Numbered from the stretch's first letter, positions 51,668 to 61,233 are shown. The stretch is DNA of 64,000 bases from Saccharothrix syringae (GCF_009498035.1 NZ_CP034550.1:2170001-2234000), one strand, 5' to 3'. The notes: generated from the sequence alone by a model not told the origin. Program-made: numbers and translations.

Positions 51668-52419
51668 GGCGCGTGTTCGCCCGCGCCTGCGCCGCCGAGT
51701 GGACGCGCCTGTGGACGGTCCGGACCACCTGGTGGTTCCTGGCCGCGGCCGGCGCGACGATGGTGGGCATCGCCACCGTCGCCGGGGTCGAGGCGGCCGG
51801 GGACCCGGAGCCGTCGCCGGGCGCCTCGGCGTGGGTGGCGGCGAGCGTCCCCGCCCTGCCGGGCCAGTTCGCGCTCCTCGCCCTGGCCCTGACCGCGGTG
51901 ACGGCCGACTACGCCACCGGCGGGATCGTGCCGAGCCTCCAGTGGACGCCGCGGCGCGGGGTGTTCCTGCTGGCCCGCACGACCGTGGCGGCGGGGGTGG
52001 CCGCGGTGGCCGGCGCGCTGCTGGCGGCCGCCGCCGGCCTCGCCGCGTTCATCGCGGCCCGACCGCTGCTCGGGCTGCCCGCGGCCGGGGCGCTGGAGGT
52101 GCTGCCCACCGTCGCGCTCGTGTTCGCGGCCGGGGCCGTGTTCGCGGTCGGGCTCGGCTTCCTGCTGCGCAGCACGGCCGGTGCGCTGGTCGCGGTGTTC
52201 CTGCTGATGCTGGTGCTGCCGCTGATGCTGCCCAACTTCGGCTACGGGTGGACCACCGGCCTCGCCCGGGCGCTGCCCGGTTCCGGTGCGGCGTTCCTGC
52301 TGATCGGGCAGGTGCCGGGGATGACGTGGACGTCCTCGGTGGTCACCCTGCTCGGCTGGGCCGGCGGCGTGCTGCTGCTCGGGTGGCTGAGGCTGGCGCG
52401 CGACGACGCCACCCGGTGA
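51664..52419 (+). CDS. ABC-2-type permease
   Basis: 251 residues from GTG 51664 (overlap GTGA). Six hydrophobic segments and the N-terminal AAEWTRLWTVRTTWWFLAAA typical of ABC-2 permeases that partner DrrA-like ATPases; DYATGGIVPSLQWTPRRGVF is the usual cytoplasmic turn. Last gene of the four-gene operon. Export of an antimicrobial peptide or lipid is the common role of such pairs, but the substrate is unknown. Confidence 0.88.
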   Translation: MRRVFARACAAEWTRLWTVRTTWWFLAAAGATMVGIATVAGVEAAGDPEPSPGASAWVAASVPALPGQFALLALALTAVTADYATGGIVPSLQWTPRRGVFLLARTTVAAGVAAVAGALLAAAAGLAAFIAARPLLGLPAAGALEVLPTVALVFAAGAVFAVGLGFLLRSTAGALVAVFLLMLVLPLMLPNFGYGWTTGLARALPGSGAAFLLIGQVPGMTWTSSVVTLLGWAGGVLLLGWLRLARDDATR

Positions 52420-52440
52420 GGGACCGCCGGCCCGGTGCGG

Positions 52441-53028
52441 CTACCGGGCCTGGAGGGCGTCCAGCGCGACGGACTGCGCGATCACCACGCGGCGGTCGAC
52501 CTGCGGGTCGGTGATGCGGATGAGGTAGTGGTCGCGGACCCAGGTCTTCTTGTCCACGCTGAACACCGGTTGGCCGCCGCGGGTGAAGTCGAAGTGGTAG
52601 CGGAACGGGAACGGGATGTTGTTGACGAACGGCAGCAGGTCCCACACGCGGCGCAGGATGGCCAGCCCGGCGTTGCGCTCGCTGCCGGTGGCGGTGGGCG
52701 CGCCCGGCTGGTCGAGGTGCCAGGTGGAGTTGGTCAGGGACTTGCCGAAGTCCTTGCGGAACGCGCCGATGGGCTGCCCGCTGCCGTCGGTGACGTCGTA
52801 GCCGCTGCCGAGGTCGATGACCTTGCGCGCGCGGAAACCGGCGAGCACCTGGTTCTTGTCGGGGCCGGTGTAGATGGTCACCTGCTCCTTCATGGTCATC
52901 CGCTTCTGCTCGGCGAACGCCACGAGCTGACCGGGCTCGCCGTTGGCGTCGTCGAAGATCTCGTAGCGGTTCACCATCAAGGTGACCTTCTGGTGCATGT
53001 GCAGCACGCTCGTGGCCGGTGTGAGCAC
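52441..53028 (-). CDS. LURP-one/Tubby-C-like protein
   Basis: 195 residues from GTG 53028, which follows AGGGGGAA; in-frame alternatives are 53070 and 52998. The beta-rich pattern VNRYEIFDDANGEPGQLVAF, FRARKVIDLGSGYDVTDGSG, PIGAFRKDFGKS and DHYLIRITDPQVDRRVV resembles LURP-one-related proteins (Tubby C-terminal fold), possible membrane-tethered lipid binders. No catalytic motif. Confidence 0.75.
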   Translation of the reverse strand: MLTPATSVLHMHQKVTLMVNRYEIFDDANGEPGQLVAFAEQKRMTMKEQVTIYTGPDKNQVLAGFRARKVIDLGSGYDVTDGSGQPIGAFRKDFGKSLTNSTWHLDQPGAPTATGSERNAGLAILRRVWDLLPFVNNIPFPFRYHFDFTRGGQPVFSVDKKTWVRDHYLIRITDPQVDRRVVIAQSVALDALQAR

Positions 53029-53314
53029 GGTTCCCCCTGGTTCGTCGGTGGCCCGAAGTTTCTCACCCAACCGGGTGAAAGACCGGTGGGGGTCGTGGAA
53101 CAGCCGCGACCACTTCCCGGCGACCGCGGCCGGTGCGGTGCCCGTGACCGGCGTGGACGACTTCGGTGACCTGCGGCTTTCCCGTCAGCCGTGCCGGCAC
53201 CGGCGGCGGGTGGGTGGGCGGGAGGGCCGTGCCGGTCTGGCCCTAGACTCCGGCGGACGGGAACACCTGCGCGTCGCCTGATGCATCGAAACGATCAAGG
53301 AGTCGAGCACCCCC

Positions 53315-54349
53315 ATGCGAACCGCACTGGTCACCGGCATCTCCGGTCAGGACGGCGCCTACCTCGCGCAGCTGCTGCTGGAGAAGGACTACCGGGTCTA
53401 CGGCGCCTACCGCCGCACGAGCTCCACCAACTTCTGGCGGATCGCCGAACTGGGCATCGCGGAGCACCCGAACCTGCACCTGGTCGAGTACGACCTCACC
53501 GACCTGGGCAACAGCATCCGGCTGCTGGACTCCACCGGTGCGGACGAGATCTACAACCTGGCCGCGCAGAGCTTCGTCAGCGTCTCGTTCGACCAGCCCG
53601 TGACGACCGCCCAGATCACCGGCATCGGCGCGCTGAACCTGCTGGAGGCGATGCGCGCGGTCAACCCGCGGGCGCGCTTCTACCAGGCGTCGACCTCGGA
53701 GATGTTCGGCAAGGTGCAGGCCGTGCCGCAGACCGAGACGACCTCGTTCTACCCGCGCAGCCCGTACGGCGTGGCCAAGCTGTTCGCGCACTGGACGACG
53801 GTGAACTACCGCGAGTCCTACGACCTGTTCGGCGCCAGCGGCATCCTGTTCAACCACGAGTCGCCGCTGCGCGGCCGGGAGTTCGTGACGCGCAAGGTCA
53901 CCGACTCGGTCGCCAAGATCAAGCTGGGCAAGCTCGACGTGCTGGAGCTGGGCAACCTCGACGCCAAGCGCGACTGGGGCTACGCCAAGGAGTACGTCGA
54001 CGGCATGTGGCGGATGCTCCAGGCCGACGAGCCGGACACCTTCGTGCTGGCCACCAACCGCACGGTGACCGTGCGCGACTTCGTCGCCCTGTCGTTCAGG
54101 GCCGCGGGCATCGAGCTGAACTGGGAGGGCTCGGGCGAGTCCGAGCGTGGCGTGGACGCCGAGACCGGCCGGGTGCTGGTCCGGGTCAACCCGAGGTTCT
54201 ACCGCCCCGCCGAGGTCGACCTGCTCGTCGGCGACGCCTCGAAGGCCCGGGACGCGCTCGGCTGGGAGCCCACGACCACCCTGGAGGAGCTGGCCCGGAT
54301 GATGGTCGAGGCGGACGTCGAGAGGAACGGGCGTGGGTTCTCCTGCTGA
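53315..54349 (+). CDS. gmd: GDP-mannose 4,6-dehydratase
   Basis: 344 residues. NAD(P)-binding [12 protein letters not shown] at the N-terminus, [12 protein letters not shown], the catalytic Thr/Ser in ASTSEMFG and Tyr-x-x-x-Lys in SPYGVAK, and [17 protein letters not shown], which is specific to Gmd. It makes GDP-4-keto-6-deoxymannose. The following reductase gene overlaps its end, so the pair makes a GDP-6-deoxyhexose. Confidence 0.92.
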   Translation: MRTALVTGISGQDGAYLAQLLLEKDYRVYGAYRRTSSTNFWRIAELGIAEHPNLHLVEYDLTDLGNSIRLLDSTGADEIYNLAAQSFVSVSFDQPVTTAQITGIGALNLLEAMRAVNPRARFYQASTSEMFGKVQAVPQTETTSFYPRSPYGVAKLFAHWTTVNYRESYDLFGASGILFNHESPLRGREFVTRKVTDSVAKIKLGKLDVLELGNLDAKRDWGYAKEYVDGMWRMLQADEPDTFVLATNRTVTVRDFVALSFRAAGIELNWEGSGESERGVDAETGRVLVRVNPRFYRPAEVDLLVGDASKARDALGWEPTTTLEELARMMVEADVERNGRGFSC

Positions 54350-55241
54350 GCGGGGCCGGGTCCTGGTCACCGGCGTGTCCGGCTTCACCGGGCGGCACGT
54401 CGCCGCCGAGCTGGTCGGGGCCGGGTACGAGGTGGTCGGGCTCGCGCGCCGGGGCGCCGGCGAGGTGCCCGGGGTGGTCACCCACCGGGCCGATCTGCTC
54501 GACCGCGCGGCCCTGCGCGCCGCGGTCGCCGAGGTCCGGCCGGACGCGGTGGTGCACCTGGCGGCCGTCTCGTTCGTGGCGCACGGCGACGCCGACGAGC
54601 TGTACCGGACCAACGTCGTGGGCACCCGCAACCTGCTCGACGCGTTGTGCGGGACGGGCGCGCGACCGCGCATCGTGGTGCTGGCCGGCAGCGCGAACGT
54701 CTACGGCAACACGACCGTCGAGCCCGTCCACGAGGACGTCCCGCCCGCGCCGGCCAACGACTACGCGATCAGCAAGGTCGCCGTGGAGCACCTGGCGGGG
54801 CTGTGGGCGGACCGCCTGCCGATCGCGATCACCCGGCCGTTCAACTACACCGGGGTCGGGCAGCACGCGAAGTTCCTGATCCCGAAGGTCGTCGACCACT
54901 TCCGCCGCGGTGCGCGGAGGATCGAGCTGGGCAACACCGGGGTCTGGCGCGACTTCGGCGACGTGCGCACCGTCGCCCGCTACTACCGCAGGCTGGTCGA
55001 GGTGGCCCCGGCGGGCGCCACGCTCAACCTGTGCTCGGGGGTGGCGCACTCGCTGGCCGAGGTGCTGAAGATGATGGCGGCCATCGCCGGGTACGAGATC
55101 GAGGTCGAGGTCAACCCGGCGTTCGTCCGGGCCAACGAGGTGGTCCGCCTGGTCGGCAGCCGCGAGCGGCTGGTCGCGACCCTGGGCGAGGAACCGGTGA
55201 TCCCGTTCGAGAAGACGCTGGAGTGGATGTACTCGGCGTGA
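54333..55241 (+). CDS. GDP-4-keto-6-deoxymannose reductase-like SDR (Rmd-like)
   Basis: 302 residues from GTG 54333, inside the 3' end of gmd. Extended [23 protein letters not shown], catalytic Ser in GSANVYG, YAISK (Tyr, Lys), and substrate-loop [20 protein letters not shown]. Following gmd, it probably reduces the 4-keto sugar to GDP-D-rhamnose or a related sugar for glycosylation of the cell surface or a metabolite. GDP-fucose synthase (WcaG) is the other possibility. Confidence 0.85.
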   Translation: MGSPAERGRVLVTGVSGFTGRHVAAELVGAGYEVVGLARRGAGEVPGVVTHRADLLDRAALRAAVAEVRPDAVVHLAAVSFVAHGDADELYRTNVVGTRNLLDALCGTGARPRIVVLAGSANVYGNTTVEPVHEDVPPAPANDYAISKVAVEHLAGLWADRLPIAITRPFNYTGVGQHAKFLIPKVVDHFRRGARRIELGNTGVWRDFGDVRTVARYYRRLVEVAPAGATLNLCSGVAHSLAEVLKMMAAIAGYEIEVEVNPAFVRANEVVRLVGSRERLVATLGEEPVIPFEKTLEWMYSA

Positions 55242-55256
55242 ATTGGCGCTGCCGCA

Positions 55257-55276
55257 CCGGGTGTTGACGCACCCGG
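55257..55276. terminator. weak hairpin after the sugar genes
   Basis: CCGGGTG (55257-55263), loop TTGACG, CACCCGG (55270-55276). A 15-base direct repeat (GCTGACGCACCCGGC) overlaps it. Confidence 0.4.
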
Positions 55277-55329
55277 CGCTGACGCACCCGGCGCGGCGCC
55301 CCCCGGGAGAACGCCGCACCGGGTACCGG

Positions 55330-56715
55330 TCACAGCAGGGACACCGCCTTGTCCAGCCCCGGGTCGCGCCCGGCGGACAGGTCGGCGGCGGTCGTCGGGG
55401 CGTTGTGGTCCGGTGCGACGCCCACGGTGTTCACGACCTCCTTGTTCGCGCCCACCTCGTGGTACTTCGGCAGCCCGAGCACGCTCCCGTTGTCCAGCAG
55501 GTACGGCGACCCCGGCCCGGACACCGCGCCGGCGGTGCGCGTGCCGACCAGCGTGCCGAGCCCGAGGTCCTTGACCGTGCTGGAGAACGAGTCGCACGCC
55601 GAGGCGCAGCGGCGGTCGGTGAGCGCGACGAGCGGCAGGTTCAGCAGCTCGACCGAGTCGTCCGTCCGGTTGGGCGTGCAGCGGCCCTTCACGTCGCACC
55701 AGTAGCTGGTGGTCCTGCCGTGCGCGAGCGCGCCGAGCAGCCTGCTCACCGCCACCGGGCTGCCGCCGCCGTTGCCGCGCAGGTCCAGGACCACGCCGCG
55801 CAGCCGGGTCTGCCCGCGCAGCTCGGCGATGGCGGCCAGGACCCGGTCGACCAGCTCCGGGGCGAAGCCCGGCAGGCTGACGTAGGCGATGTCGCCTGCC
55901 ACGAGCCGGGACTCGACGTCCCGGCGCGGCGGCTGGAACTCGGCGGCGGTCACGGTGGTGGTGAACGTCCGGCCGGTGGCGGGGCGCCGCACGGTCAGCT
56001 CGACCCGCGAGCCCGGCCCGCCGTTGGTGAAGTACGACAGCACGCCCCTGGTGAGGACGCCGTTGACGAACACCGGGACGCCGTTGACCGCCAGGACCTC
56101 GTCACCGAGTTCGAGGCCCGCGGCGTCGGCCGGGCTGCCCGTGACGATGCCGTTGACGTGAGCGGGTTCGGCGGCCACCGGGTCGATGTCGCCGGGGCCG
56201 ACGACCACGGACAGGTCCAGGCCGTACAAGTTCCGCGTGAACCCGTTGAGCCACCGCGCGTGGTTGTCGTCCAGCGCGTCCACCATGGCCTTGATGGCGG
56301 CGGTGGCGATGGCGGCGCGGGCCCCGTCGTCCGGCAGCGCGTCCGCGATCCGCCGGTAGACCCGGCTGAACGCGGTCCAGTCGGCGTCCCGGCGGCCGGT
56401 CAGGGCGGGCAGGGTGGCGTCGGGCCGGTCGAGGCCGCGGCGCTGGAGCTCCTGGGTGAGGGCGGCGAACGCGGGCACGAGCAGCGTGCGGCTGTCGAGC
56501 ACCGGACCGCTGTAGTAGTTGTCGAAGATGCAGTGGTACGCCTGCCCGACCGTGGTGGCGGTGGGCGGCGTCGGCGTCGGCGGCTGCGTCCCGGGCTGGG
56601 GCTGGGTGCAGGCCGGCGGCCGCTCGGGCGCGGCGGTGCCGGTGCCGTTGCCCACCCCGACGAGCACGGCCGTCGCGGCGAGTGCCCCGACGAGCGGGCG
56701 CCATCTGTGCTTCAC
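55330..56715 (-). CDS. secreted S41-family peptidase with PDZ domain
   Basis: 461 residues from GTG 56715 (AGGGGAT site). A signal peptide is followed by a Pro/Thr-rich stretch, a helical N-domain, a PDZ domain (GIVTGSPADAAGLELGDEVL) and the S41 protease core: GVVLDLRGNGGGSPVAVSRL and TDRRCASACDSFSS, where the Ser after CA is the nucleophile of tail-specific proteases. Two Cys pairs may form disulfides. Related to C-terminal-processing proteases; it probably trims extracellular proteins. Confidence 0.87.
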   Translation of the reverse strand: MKHRWRPLVGALAATAVLVGVGNGTGTAAPERPPACTQPQPGTQPPTPTPPTATTVGQAYHCIFDNYYSGPVLDSRTLLVPAFAALTQELQRRGLDRPDATLPALTGRRDADWTAFSRVYRRIADALPDDGARAAIATAAIKAMVDALDDNHARWLNGFTRNLYGLDLSVVVGPGDIDPVAAEPAHVNGIVTGSPADAAGLELGDEVLAVNGVPVFVNGVLTRGVLSYFTNGGPGSRVELTVRRPATGRTFTTTVTAAEFQPPRRDVESRLVAGDIAYVSLPGFAPELVDRVLAAIAELRGQTRLRGVVLDLRGNGGGSPVAVSRLLGALAHGRTTSYWCDVKGRCTPNRTDDSVELLNLPLVALTDRRCASACDSFSSTVKDLGLGTLVGTRTAGAVSGPGSPYLLDNGSVLGLPKYHEVGANKEVVNTVGVAPDHNAPTTAADLSAGRDPGLDKAVSLL

Positions 56716-56838
56716 GGTGATCCCCTGGTGTTCGCTGGTCGTGCGGACGGTGGGGAGTTCTACGGGCCGGGCGGTTTCGGCGCGGTATCGCCCGCGATGA
56801 GACCCCGCCGAAACCGGTGGCCGGCGATACTGGTGCGC

Positions 56839-57492
56839 GTGCGGGTGCTGGTGGTCGAGGACGACGAGGAGATGGCGCACGCGGTGGCGACCGGGCTGCG
56901 GCGGGCCCGGATGGCCGTCGACGTGGCGCTGGACGGGACCGGCGGGCTCGAACGCGCGCTGTGCACCGACTACGACGTGGTCGTGCTGGACCGGGACCTG
57001 CCCGGCACGCACGGCGACGACGTGTGCGCGGAGCTGATCGCGGCCGGCTGCCGCAGCCGGATCCTGATGCTGACCGCGGCGGCCACCACCGAGGACCTGG
57101 TGGACGGGCTCGGCCTCGGCGCGGACGACTACCTGCCCAAGCCGTTCGACTTCCGCGCGCTCGTGGCGCGGATCGGGGCGCTGGCGCGGCGGGCGCACCC
57201 GGCCGTGCCGCCGGTGCTGCGCCACGACGACCTGGTGGTCGACACCGCGCGGCGCCGGGCCACCCGCGGCGGCCGGCCGCTGGGGCTGGCGCCCAAGGAG
57301 TTCGGCGTGCTGGAGCTGCTGCTGGCCGCCGGCGGCCGGGCGGTGTCGGCGGAGGAACTGCTGGAGCGGGTGTGGGACGAGGCGACCGACCCGTTCACCA
57401 ACGCGGTCAAGATCACCGTCAGCAGGCTGCGGGCCAAGCTCGGCGACCCGCCGCTGGTGGAGACCGTGGCCAAGAGCGGGTACCGGATCTGA
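56839..57492 (+). CDS. OmpR-family response regulator
   Basis: 217 residues. Start GTG 56839 gives the standard VRVLVVEDDEEMA and lies about seven bases after a GATACT -10 box (leaderless); GTG 56833 is an alternative. Receiver: EDD acid pocket, phosphorylated Asp in VVLDRDLPG, Lys in YLPKPFDF. C-terminal winged helix with LAPKEFGVLELLLAAGG and VWDEATDPFTNAVKITVSRL. The kinase gene overlaps its stop (TGATG). Confidence 0.93.
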   Translation: MRVLVVEDDEEMAHAVATGLRRARMAVDVALDGTGGLERALCTDYDVVVLDRDLPGTHGDDVCAELIAAGCRSRILMLTAAATTEDLVDGLGLGADDYLPKPFDFRALVARIGALARRAHPAVPPVLRHDDLVVDTARRRATRGGRPLGLAPKEFGVLELLLAAGGRAVSAEELLERVWDEATDPFTNAVKITVSRLRAKLGDPPLVETVAKSGYRI

Positions 57493-58619
57493 TGCGCGCA
57501 CCGCGCCGCACCGTGCGGCTGCGCCTGACCCTGCTCTACGGCGGGCTGTTCCTGGTCTGCGGGGCCGCCGTGCTGACCGTCACCTACCTGCTCGTGCGGC
57601 ACGCGGTGACGCCGTCGGCCGACGTGCGGCTGTTCTCCTACCCCGGTGACGCGGCCCCGATCGGCCCGCCGCCGCCCGGCGAGGTCCAGCGGGTCGCGCT
57701 GCGGGCCGAGCAGGCGCTGGCCGAGCAGCGGCGGGACGTGCTGGACCAGCTGCTGGCCCAGTCCGGGATCGCGCTGGCCATGACGGTGGTGCTGGTGCTC
57801 GGGCTCAGCTGGTGGGTGGCGGGCCGCGTGCTGCGCAGGCTGCGCACGATCACCGCGGCCGCGCGGGAGATCTCGGCGACCAACCTGCACCGCCGGCTGG
57901 CCCTGGCCGGCCCGGACGACGAGCTGAAGGAGCTGGGCGACACCTTCGACGAGCTGCTGGGGCGGCTGGAGGCGTCGTTCGAGGCGCAGCGCCGGTTCGT
58001 CGCCAACGCCTCCCACGAGCTGCGCACGCCGCTCGCCCGCCAGCGCACGATCGGGCAGGTGGCGCTGGAGGACCCGGACGCGACGGTGGAGTCCCTGCGC
58101 GCGGCGCACGAGCGGGTCCTCGCGGCGGGCGCGCAGCAGGAGCGGCTGATCGAGGCCATGCTCACGCTGACCCGCGGCCACGCCGGCATCGACGTCCGCC
58201 ACCCCTTCGACCTCGGCGAGGTGGTGACCGACGTGGTCGACGTCCGCGGGCCCGCGGGGGTGGAGCTGCGGGCGTCGGTCGGGCCGTGCCCCGTGTCCGG
58301 GCACCGCGCGCTCGCCGAGCGGCTGGTGGTGAACCTGGTGGACAACGCGATCCGGCACAACGTGCCCGGCGGGTGGGTGGAGGTGACGTGCGGCGCCGGC
58401 GTGCTGACCGTGGCCAACACGGGTCCGGTCGTGCCGGAGGCCGAGGTCGACCGGCTGTTCCAGCCGTTCCAGCGGCTCGGGCAGGCCCGGACGGGGCCGG
58501 GGCCGGGGCTGGGGTTGGGGCTGTCGATCGTGGCGGCGATCGCGACCGCGCACGACGCGCGGGTCACCACGACGCCGCGCCGGGAGGGCGGCCTGGTGGT
58601 GCGGGTGGCGTTCGGCTGA
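57492..58619 (+). CDS. sensor histidine kinase
   Basis: 375 residues. Two membrane helices (about 13-33 and 90-113) enclose a short extracytoplasmic loop of about 55 residues. A HAMP domain follows, then the H-box NASHELRTPLARQR, N-box LVDNAIRHNVPGG and a G-box rich in GPGPGLGLGLS. Partner of the overlapping response regulator. The signal is unknown; the neighbouring S41 protease suggests envelope homeostasis (inference). Confidence 0.93.
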   Translation: MRAPRRTVRLRLTLLYGGLFLVCGAAVLTVTYLLVRHAVTPSADVRLFSYPGDAAPIGPPPPGEVQRVALRAEQALAEQRRDVLDQLLAQSGIALAMTVVLVLGLSWWVAGRVLRRLRTITAAAREISATNLHRRLALAGPDDELKELGDTFDELLGRLEASFEAQRRFVANASHELRTPLARQRTIGQVALEDPDATVESLRAAHERVLAAGAQQERLIEAMLTLTRGHAGIDVRHPFDLGEVVTDVVDVRGPAGVELRASVGPCPVSGHRALAERLVVNLVDNAIRHNVPGGWVEVTCGAGVLTVANTGPVVPEAEVDRLFQPFQRLGQARTGPGPGLGLGLSIVAAIATAHDARVTTTPRREGGLVVRVAFG

Positions 58620-58622
58620 AGC

Positions 58623-58649
58623 GGGCCGGGGCCCCGCGAGCCCCGGCCC
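58623..58649. terminator. terminator between kinase and PPOX genes
   Basis: GGGCCGGGGC (58623-58632), loop CCCGCGA, GCCCCGGCCC (58640-58649), between convergent genes. Confidence 0.75.
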
Positions 58650-58655
58650 CCGCGG

Positions 58656-59087
58656 TCACTCGAAGCTGGCGCCGTACACGTGCTCGACCGTCACCTTCAC
58701 CAGCACCCGCCGCTCGGACACCATGACCGAGCGGTACTCGTCCCAGTCGGGGTGCTCGCCCGCGGCGGCGCGGTAGTAGCCCACCAGCTCCTCCACCTCG
58801 GGCCCGTGGGGGTCGGTGCCGGGCCCGACCAGCGCCGCGGTGCCCTCGGCGGTGGCCCACGCCCCGCCGTCGGCGCTGGTGACCTCCAGCGCGCAGCGCG
58901 GGTCGCGGCGCAGGTTCGCCGCCTTGACGCTGCCGGCGTCGATCGCGACGTAGAGGACGTTCGCCTGCTCGTCGTAGTACGGCAGCACGGGGGTGAGCTG
59001 CGGGCGCCCGTCCGCCTTGAGGGTCGCGAGGACGCCGAGCCTGCTCTTCGCGAGCAGCGTGCGGGGGTTGAACGGTGTGGTGCTCAT
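58656..59087 (-). CDS. PPOX-class F420-dependent oxidoreductase-like protein
   Basis: 143 residues. The split-barrel pattern RLGVLATLKADGRPQLTPVL, YVAIDAGSVKAANLRRDPRC and VEELVGYYRAAAGEHPDWDE through SERRVLVKVTVEHVYG is that of the PPOX/FDOR-B proteins common in F420-using actinobacteria. They reduce or protect against redox-active compounds. A promoter of MerR type lies just upstream and suggests redox or drug induction. The ATG at 59087 is six bases from the -10 box. Confidence 0.87.
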   Translation of the reverse strand: MSTTPFNPRTLLAKSRLGVLATLKADGRPQLTPVLPYYDEQANVLYVAIDAGSVKAANLRRDPRCALEVTSADGGAWATAEGTAALVGPGTDPHGPEVEELVGYYRAAAGEHPDWDEYRSVMVSERRVLVKVTVEHVYGASFE

Positions 59088-59093
59088 GGCCCC

Positions 59094-59125
59094 ATCATCG
59101 ACCTTCACACCGGTGTGGAGGTCAA
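59094..59125 (-). promoter_or_regulatory. MerR-type promoter with 20-bp spacer and palindrome
   Basis: Reading the reverse strand: TTGACC (59125-59120), 20-base spacer, GATGAT (59099-59094). The palindrome ACCTCCACACC/GGTGTGAAGGT (59122-59101, one mismatch) fills the spacer. Overlong spacers with a central dyad are the hallmark of MerR-family targets such as those of SoxR. It overlaps the 3' end of the esterase gene. Confidence 0.65.
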
Positions 59126-60064
59126 GGGAACCGGCCGCGCCGATCGGGGAACCGAAGCCGTTCGGCCCAGCCAGGCGGACACCTCGCGCAGCAGCGCGCG
59201 GTAGTCGTCGAGCACGCCGTCCAGCAGGGTGAAGGCGTGGACGGTCCCGGGCATCCGCAGGTGCCGCACGGGCACGCCGGCCGCGGCCAGCGCCTCGGCG
59301 TACCGCTCGCCGTCCGAGCGCACCGGGTCGTGCTCGGCGGTCGCCACGAAGGTCGGCGGCAGCCCGGCGAACGACCGCGCGCGCAGCGGGGCGGCCAGTT
59401 CGGAGGGTTCCCGGTCGCCCAGGTACTGCGCCCAGAACCACCGCATGGCAGCGGTATCCAGGCCGAATCCCTCGCCGCTGTCCACATGGGACTCGGTGGT
59501 GAAGTCGCGGTCCAGGGCGGGCACCACCAGCACCTGGAAGGCGAGGGCCGGCCCGCCGTCCCGCGCCTTCGCCGCCACCGCGGCGGCGAGGTTGCCGCCC
59601 GCGCTGTCGCCCATGACCCCGATCCGGTCGGGCCGCACGCCCAGCGCCCCGGCGTGCGCGAAGAACCACCCGGTGGCGGCGTAGGAGTCGTCGAGGGGAA
59701 CCGGGAACGGGTGCTCCGGCGCCTTCTGGTAGTTCACCGCGAACACGGCGTGCCCGGTGGCGTTGGCCAGCGCGCGCAGCGCCACGTCGTAGACGTCGAG
59801 GTTGCAGGTCACCCAGCCGCTGCCGTGCAGGAAGACGATGCCGGGGAAGGGGCCCCCGCCCTCCGCCGGGTAGTAGACGCGGGCGGGGAGGTCGGCCGTG
59901 GGGCCCGGCACGAACAGGTGCTCGACGCGCGCGGGCTCCGGTTCGCCCTGGAACTGCAGGTACCCCAGCGCCGCCTGGCGCGCGGCGAAGGGGGTGGACT
60001 CCTCGACCCGCGGCCCGCCGGCCATCTTCTCCAGCACGGCCCGGACTTGCTCGTTCACTGCCAT
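59105..60064 (-). CDS. HSL-family alpha/beta hydrolase (esterase)
   Basis: 319 residues from ATG 60064. Hormone-sensitive-lipase-type motifs: oxyanion hole in FLHGSGWVTC (HGSG for HGGG), nucleophile GDSAGGNLA (Ser about 165), acid Asp in TAEHDPVRSDGE and catalytic His in VHAFTLLDGV. Probably an intracellular carboxylesterase of small acyl esters. It diverges from a LysR gene that likely regulates it. Confidence 0.9.
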   Translation of the reverse strand: MAVNEQVRAVLEKMAGGPRVEESTPFAARQAALGYLQFQGEPEPARVEHLFVPGPTADLPARVYYPAEGGGPFPGIVFLHGSGWVTCNLDVYDVALRALANATGHAVFAVNYQKAPEHPFPVPLDDSYAATGWFFAHAGALGVRPDRIGVMGDSAGGNLAAAVAAKARDGGPALAFQVLVVPALDRDFTTESHVDSGEGFGLDTAAMRWFWAQYLGDREPSELAAPLRARSFAGLPPTFVATAEHDPVRSDGERYAEALAAAGVPVRHLRMPGTVHAFTLLDGVLDDYRALLREVSAWLGRTASVPRSARPVPLTSTPV

Positions 60065-60134
60065 GAGCCCATGGTTCGACGATCGACGGCATAAGTCCAA
60101 GCCATAGATCTTGTGACACCCATAAACTGCGTTC
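60065..60134. promoter_or_regulatory. divergent esterase/LysR control region
   Basis: CAAG-N8-CTTG (60098-60113) is a dyad of the LysR type. TAAACT (60123-60128) ends six bases before the lysR ATG, suggesting a leaderless mRNA. Confidence 0.45.
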
Positions 60135-61001
60135 ATGACACTGCGGCAGTTCGAGTACCTGGTCACGGTCGTGGACGAGGGCTCCTTCACCCGCGCCGCC
60201 GAGCTGCTGCACGTCACCCAGCCCGCGCTGTCGCACCAGATCAGGGCGCTGGAGCGGACCGTGGGCACGCCGCTGCTGGACCGCCTGCCGCGCGGGGTGC
60301 GGCTCACCCCGGCCGGGCGCGCCTGGCTGCCGCACGCCCGCGCCGCCCTCGCCGACGCCGACCGCGCCACGACGGCCGCCCGCCGCGCCGCCGGCCTGGA
60401 GTGCGGTGAGCTGCGCGTGGCCGCGGTGTACTCGCTGACCCTCGGCGTGCTCCCGCCGGTGCTGCGCCGGTGGCGGGCGCGCCACCCGGACGTCCGGGTC
60501 CGGCTGTTCGAGCACCGCCACGCCGACGAGCTGCGCGCGGCCATGCTCGACGGCCTGGCCGACGTGGCGGTCGGGCCGGGACCCGCGGGCTGGCCCGGGT
60601 TCTCGGTGGAGCTGGGGGAGGAGGAGTTCGTGGTGGTCCTGCCGCCCGGCTCGCCGCACCCCGACCCCGTCGACCTGGGCGACCTCGCCGACGAGGGCTG
60701 GGTGCACTACGCGCCCGGCAACGGCCTCGCCGACGTGGTGGACGCGGCGTGCGCGGCGCGCGGGTTCCGGCCGAGGGCGGTGGTGCGGACCGAGCAGACC
60801 GCGGCCGCGCCCGTGCTCGCCGCCGCCGGGCTCGGGCCCGCGCTGGTGCCGCGCAACGTGCTGCCCGCGCGGTTCGACGGGGTGGTGCGGCGCACCGACC
60901 CGCCGGTCCGCCGCCGGCTGGTGGCCTACGGGCACCGGGAGCCGGACCCGTTCACCGCGGCGTTCGTGGAGCTGTTGGTCGAGGCCGGGTGGGGTGGGTG
61001 A
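60135..61001 (+). CDS. LysR-family transcriptional regulator
   Basis: 288 residues. N-terminal HTH: LRQFEYLVTVVDEGSFTRAA then LHVTQPALSHQIRALERTVG; the rest is the periplasmic-binding-like effector domain. It diverges from the esterase gene, the classic arrangement for a LysR regulator and its target. Confidence 0.93.
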   Translation: MTLRQFEYLVTVVDEGSFTRAAELLHVTQPALSHQIRALERTVGTPLLDRLPRGVRLTPAGRAWLPHARAALADADRATTAARRAAGLECGELRVAAVYSLTLGVLPPVLRRWRARHPDVRVRLFEHRHADELRAAMLDGLADVAVGPGPAGWPGFSVELGEEEFVVVLPPGSPHPDPVDLGDLADEGWVHYAPGNGLADVVDAACAARGFRPRAVVRTEQTAAAPVLAAAGLGPALVPRNVLPARFDGVVRRTDPPVRRRLVAYGHREPDPFTAAFVELLVEAGWGG

Positions 61002-61233
61002 GACCGGTCCGGCAACGGCCGGCGTGCGGGAGCCGGCCGGTGTCGCCTGGACCCCGGCACCGCACGCGCCGGGTGCCGCGGTGTGGGCGGTGGACGTCAA
61101 CGACCGGGCGGGTGGCCCACCACCCGCACCGCCTCGCGCAAGGGGTTCCGGGTCCCGCGCTGCGGCCACCGGGGCGCCTGAGGGGTCCGGTCGACCGGTA
61201 CCGAAGGGTCGGCCGCGGAATTCGTCCGATTCA
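61002..61233. other. intergenic stretch before the inhibitor gene
   Basis: Part of a 329-bp gap (61,002-61,330). No gene seen. The promoter of the next gene lies at its right end. Confidence 0.4.
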
